Source: Desulfonatronovibrio sp. (GTDB taxonomy: Bacteria > Desulfobacterota > Desulfovibrionia > Desulfovibrionales > Desulfonatronovibrionaceae). Taken from it: a stretch of 7,584 bases of DNA. Under the pieces are notes generated by a model. It did no database searches, was not told where the DNA came from, and saw nothing but the letters and a program-made list of their open reading frames with translations. The DNA is taken from NCBI GenBank assembly GCA_003558575.1, contig PWPY01000139.1, forward strand, positions 1-7,584, in the 5' to 3' direction. The position numbers and the translations under genes are program-made. Below, piece by piece: positions 5,822-7,584 of this stretch (positions are counted from its first letter, which is position 1; the number at the start of each line of letters is the position of its first letter).

Positions 5822-6014
5822 TACAAGTAACTTGGAATTACCTCAACGCGAGAGAGATTGCCGCGCTCGAAGACTCGCTCGCAATGACACCTGACAGTCA
5901 CAGATGTAGTTACGCCTATCCTGTCATTGCGAGGGAGCGAAGCGACCGAAGCAATCTGTATGGCAAAACCGTAATATTCTGAATTTATTGCCAATACGCT
6001 TCAAGTTACTTGTA
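5822..6014. repeat. 193-bp segment bounded by a perfect 13-bp inverted repeat
   Basis: TACAAGTAACTTG at 5822-5834 is exactly complementary to CAAGTTACTTGTA at 6002-6014. The right copy is the 3' end of the sigma-54 activator gene and encodes its last Gln-Val-Thr and part of the stop. The left copy is in the intergenic region. Between them lies the TCATTGCGAG-type repeat pair. In RNA from the activator gene the whole segment could fold into one long hairpin at the 3' end. Confidence 0.65.
5855..5957. repeat. Inverted pair of TCATTGCGAG-type dispersed repeats
   Basis: The left arm (5855-5889) begins AGATTGC and ends CTCGCAATGACA. The right arm (5922-5957) begins TGTCATTGCGAG and ends GAAGCAATCT. 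The outer 7 bases and the inner 12 bases of the arms are perfectly complementary, with mismatches between, around a 32-base spacer. Sequences of the form TGTCATTGCGAG...GCGAAGCAATCT are, from memory, a common dispersed repeat in Desulfobacterota and several other bacterial groups. Function unknown; it carries no gene. Confidence 0.75.
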
Positions 6015-6984
6015 AGCTTTTGAATTCTTTTTTGTCCAAGCCGTACTTGCTCATAAGCTTGTTCAGGTGTCTTTCTCCAATGCCGGCCTGCCTGGCGGAA
6101 TCTTTGATTCTACCTCTATTTTTAATGAGCAGCTGCTGAAGATACTGTTTTTCAATGGCTTCCATGTGAACTTTTCTGACCTGGGACAAAGGCAGGTTTA
6201 TATTTATCAGTTCATTCCCGCAGCCTGGCTGGTGGACAAAAAGCTGGGGCGGAAAACTCATGGGGGTCAGCATGCTGGAACTTTCAAGAATAAGGGCTCT
6301 TTCCAGAAGATTCTCCAGTTCTCTGACATTTCCCGGCCAGGAGTAATTTTCAAAAGCCTCGAGCACTTCTTTGCTGATCCCTTCAACCTTTTTGGGCAGA
6401 CTCTGTTTGAGCTTGTTCAGGATATTTCCGGCTATCAGCGGAATATCTTCCACCCGGTCTCGCAAGGGAGGAATCTCAATGGGAAAAACATTCAATCTGT
6501 ACATAAGGTCTTGTCTGAACATGTCCCGGGAACACAATGACCGGAGATCAGCATTGGTAGCGGCAATAATTCTCACGGCAACATGGATGTCACTTGTTCC
6601 TCCAACCCGCTGAAATATCCTGTCCTGCAGGAAATACAGAAGTTTGACCTGGGCCGACAGGCTTAAGGTACCCACTTCATCCAGAAAGATTGTTCCCCCG
6701 TGCGCCTGTTCAAACCGGCCGGTTTTGCGTGATATTGCTCCGGTAAAAGCACCTTTTTCATGGCCGAAAAGTTCACTTTCAATAAGACTTTCAGGAATGG
6801 CCCCGCAGTTTATGGCTATAAAGGGTTTATCCCGACTGCCTGAGCTGAGGTGGATGTGTCTGGCCAGGGTGCTCTTGCCCACTCCTGTCTCGCCTGTCAA
6901 AAGAACAGTTGTGTGGGTTGAAGCCACCAGGTTTGCTTTCTGGAAAACTTCAAGCATCAAAGGAGATTTGGTTTCAATTATCAC
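6001..6984 (-). CDS. Sigma-54-dependent activator, AAA+ domain plus Fis-type HTH, no sensor domain (PspF-like layout)
   Basis: A 327-residue bacterial enhancer-binding protein that would use ATP hydrolysis to open sigma-54 RNA polymerase promoters. The Walker A motif is GETGVGKS (31-38), the sigma-54-contacting GAFTGA loop is at 78-83, Walker B is TIFLDE (98-103), and sensor I is AATNAD (141-146). The arginine fingers are Arg157 and Arg163 in FRQDLMYRL, and sensor II is in WPGNVREL (216-223). A Fis-type helix-turn-helix follows, at about 290-320. There is no receiver, GAF or PAS domain; the length matches PspF. The start is GTG at 6984, with an in-frame stop just upstream and no clear Shine-Dalgarno; Met10 is a less likely start because it would cut conserved residues. 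The gene lies upstream of the kamA operon on the same strand, separated by about 508 bp, and divergent from the transglutaminase-like gene. Its targets and control partner are not visible. Confidence 0.93.
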   Translation of the reverse strand: MIIETKSPLMLEVFQKANLVASTHTTVLLTGETGVGKSTLARHIHLSSGSRDKPFIAINCGAIPESLIESELFGHEKGAFTGAISRKTGRFEQAHGGTIFLDEVGTLSLSAQVKLLYFLQDRIFQRVGGTSDIHVAVRIIAATNADLRSLCSRDMFRQDLMYRLNVFPIEIPPLRDRVEDIPLIAGNILNKLKQSLPKKVEGISKEVLEAFENYSWPGNVRELENLLERALILESSSMLTPMSFPPQLFVHQPGCGNELININLPLSQVRKVHMEAIEKQYLQQLLIKNRGRIKDSARQAGIGERHLNKLMSKYGLDKKEFKSLQVT

Positions 6985-7170
6985 GATTTTTAAGCATTAT
7001 TTTCCGGGTTAGCATTGAATTTACCGCCACTTGCGACTTATACTATGAATATCTGTTTTTTTGGGATTACGTAAACAGCCAAGATCAGTTGGCACATGAT
7101 ATTGATTTGCTCTGGAAAATTCCATATTAAAATATTTGTAACTGTTCACCATATTTTTTTGCTCCCTGCA

Positions 7171-7214
7171 CTTGGAATTTTTGAACAGCCCTCTGTGTAA
7201 GGACTTTTTCAACA
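7171..7214. repeat. Reverse-complement copy of the left end of the 1104-1316 element
   Basis: On the plus strand, CTTGGAATTTTTGAACAGCC (7171-7190) is followed after 7 bases by TAAGGACTTTTTCAACA (7198-7214). Reverse-complemented, the same blocks occur in the same order and spacing at 1104-1147, with one and two mismatches. Beyond the 44 bases the similarity stops, so this is a solo or truncated element end. Confidence 0.75.
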
Positions 7215-7221
7215 TACTGTC

Positions 7222-7250
7222 AGGATATGTTCACAAAGCAATTTGGTCAA
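7222..7250 (-). promoter_or_regulatory. Sigma-70-like promoter candidate for the sigma-54 activator gene
   Basis: On the minus strand, TTGACC (7250-7245, 5 of 6 to consensus) and TATCCT (7227-7222, 4 of 6) are separated by 17 bases. Transcription would start near 7214, at the edge of the repeat copy, leaving a leader of about 230 nt. This is a single match by eye without support from conservation. Confidence 0.35.
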
Positions 7251-7263
7251 TAAGACAGGCCTG

Positions 7264-7301
7264 TTGGATAAGGACTTTTTCAACACTCAGTTAAGAAGGT
7301 T
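7264..7301. repeat. Dispersed repeat copy, 36/38 identical to 4195-4232
   Basis: Its core TAAGGACTTTTTCAACA (7269-7285) is identical over 17 bases to 7198-7214, 71 bases away in the same orientation. Its full 38 bases match the copy at the kamA 3' end, including the stretch that there encodes the last codons of KamA. Here it is non-coding, between the activator and the transglutaminase-like gene. Confidence 0.8.
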
Positions 7302-7353
7302 AAACAGATGCTTCACGTGTATATAAAGCTTGGCCAATACAGCAGGTGTATTA

Positions 7354-7584
7354 ATGTGGATCAGGACAAAATGCAGTCTTAATTTTCAGTTAGAGGATGC
7401 AACGCCGCTGATTCTTATGCTGCGGCCACGCAGCGGTACGCAACAGTGGATAGCTCGGGAATCTTACCGTCTGACGCCGACTGTACCGGTAATCGAATTT
7501 ACGGATATCTTCGGTAATCTTTGCCAGCGACTGGTTGCACCGGCTGATAAATTCAGGATTGACACGTCCGCGGACGTAATGACC
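7354..7584 (+). CDS. Transglutaminase-like family protein, N-terminal domain only (runs off window)
   Basis: An open frame of 77 codons from ATG at 7354 to the window end, with no stop. AGGTG lies 5 bases upstream of the ATG. The translated sequence starts [11 protein letters not shown] and has [11 protein letters not shown] at 18-28, a [20 protein letters not shown] segment at 44-63, and then RIDTSADV. This is the pattern of the beta-rich domain found before the papain-like cysteine core in bacterial transglutaminase-like proteins (Bact_transglu_N). The catalytic Cys-His-Asp would lie beyond position 7584 and cannot be judged. Related proteins are often met beside ATP-grasp amidoligase genes and are thought to act as peptidases or amidases; whether this one serves the kamA operon is open, since it is divergent and 1.9 kb away. 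The match is to a remembered family pattern but is quite specific. Confidence 0.8.
   Translation, partial: MWIRTKCSLNFQLEDATPLILMLRPRSGTQQWIARESYRLTPTVPVIEFTDIFGNLCQRLVAPADKFRIDTSADVMT

Larger units (their letters stand above)
6985..7353. other. Divergent intergenic region with repeats and weak promoters
   Basis: No gene is supported between the activator start and the transglutaminase-like start. The stretch is A+T-rich and contains three repeat blocks (7171-7190, 7198-7214, 7264-7301), a sigma-70-like promoter towards the activator, and a poor TTAAAC/TATAAA pair (7300-7327) pointing at the transglutaminase-like gene. The minus-strand open frame at 7021-7215 looks like chance, since part of it is the dispersed repeat. 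Confidence 0.5.

Noticed and set aside
5612..5957. CRISPR-like array in the kamA-activator gap
   Set aside because: Repeats are short dyads of differing sequence and uneven spacing. There are no uniform repeats or spacers and no cas genes.
7089..7110. TTGGCAC followed by TTTGC on the plus strand as a -24/-12 sigma-54 promoter
   Set aside because: The GG-to-GC distance is 16 bases instead of 10. The only closer match is TTGA, one base out of register.
7021..7215. Minus-strand open frame of 64 codons upstream of the sigma-54 activator, possibly a lost N-terminal sensor domain
   Set aside because: Part of it is a dispersed-repeat copy, the composition is unlike a domain, and an in-frame stop precedes the activator's GTG.
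7382..7584. Minus-strand open frame ending near 7393, possible C-terminus of another gene
   Set aside because: It is antisense to the transglutaminase-like frame, which has a start, a ribosome-binding site and a clear family pattern; the minus-strand translation resembles nothing.

Overview
The window looks like part of a chromosome of moderate G+C from an anaerobic or microaerobic Gram-negative bacterium. A deltaproteobacterium (Desulfobacterota, perhaps a Desulfovibrionales sulfate reducer) fits best. This placement is an inference from three things: the stand-alone sigma-54 activator, the ferritin-like/DJ-1 stress genes, and the dispersed TCATTGCGAG-type palindromes. No rRNA, tRNA or taxonomic marker gene is present to confirm it.

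Layout. Positions 1-1031, minus strand: the 5' part of a DJ-1/PfpI-family protein (cut by the window edge), preceded by a rubrerythrin-like diiron protein. Positions 1032-1589: a non-coding stretch holding a MITE-like element (about 1104-1316) with two long hairpins. Positions 1590-5492, minus strand: a four-gene operon read in the order kamA-type lysine 2,3-aminomutase, ATP-grasp ligase 1, ATP-grasp ligase 2, GNAT acetyltransferase. The last three genes overlap by 4 bp at each junction. Positions 5493-6000: a repeat-rich intergenic region with a good sigma-70-like promoter for kamA, a helically phased series of dyads, and a cruciform-like repeat pair. Positions 6001-6984, minus strand: a PspF-sized sigma-54 activator with no sensor domain, starting at GTG. 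Positions 6985-7353: a divergent intergenic region with repeat copies. Positions 7354-7584, plus strand: the N-terminal domain of a transglutaminase-like protein that runs off the window.

How the genes may work together. The central operon joins a radical-SAM/PLP aminomutase that should make a beta-amino acid (the residues that contact the lysine side chain are kept), two different D-Ala-D-Ala-ligase-like ATP-grasp enzymes that could form two successive amide bonds, and an acetyltransferase that could cap an amine. The simplest reading is a small pathway for an acetylated, beta-lysine-containing di- or tripeptide or compatible solute. It differs from the classical two-gene N-epsilon-acetyl-beta-lysine (ablA/ablB) route. 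The product is not known from the sequence, and this operon is the best candidate in the window for an undescribed system.

Around the operon, a short repeat family (core TAAGGACTTTTTCAACA) occurs at least four times: in the kamA-ligase gap, twice upstream of the regulator, and as one end of the 1104-1316 element.
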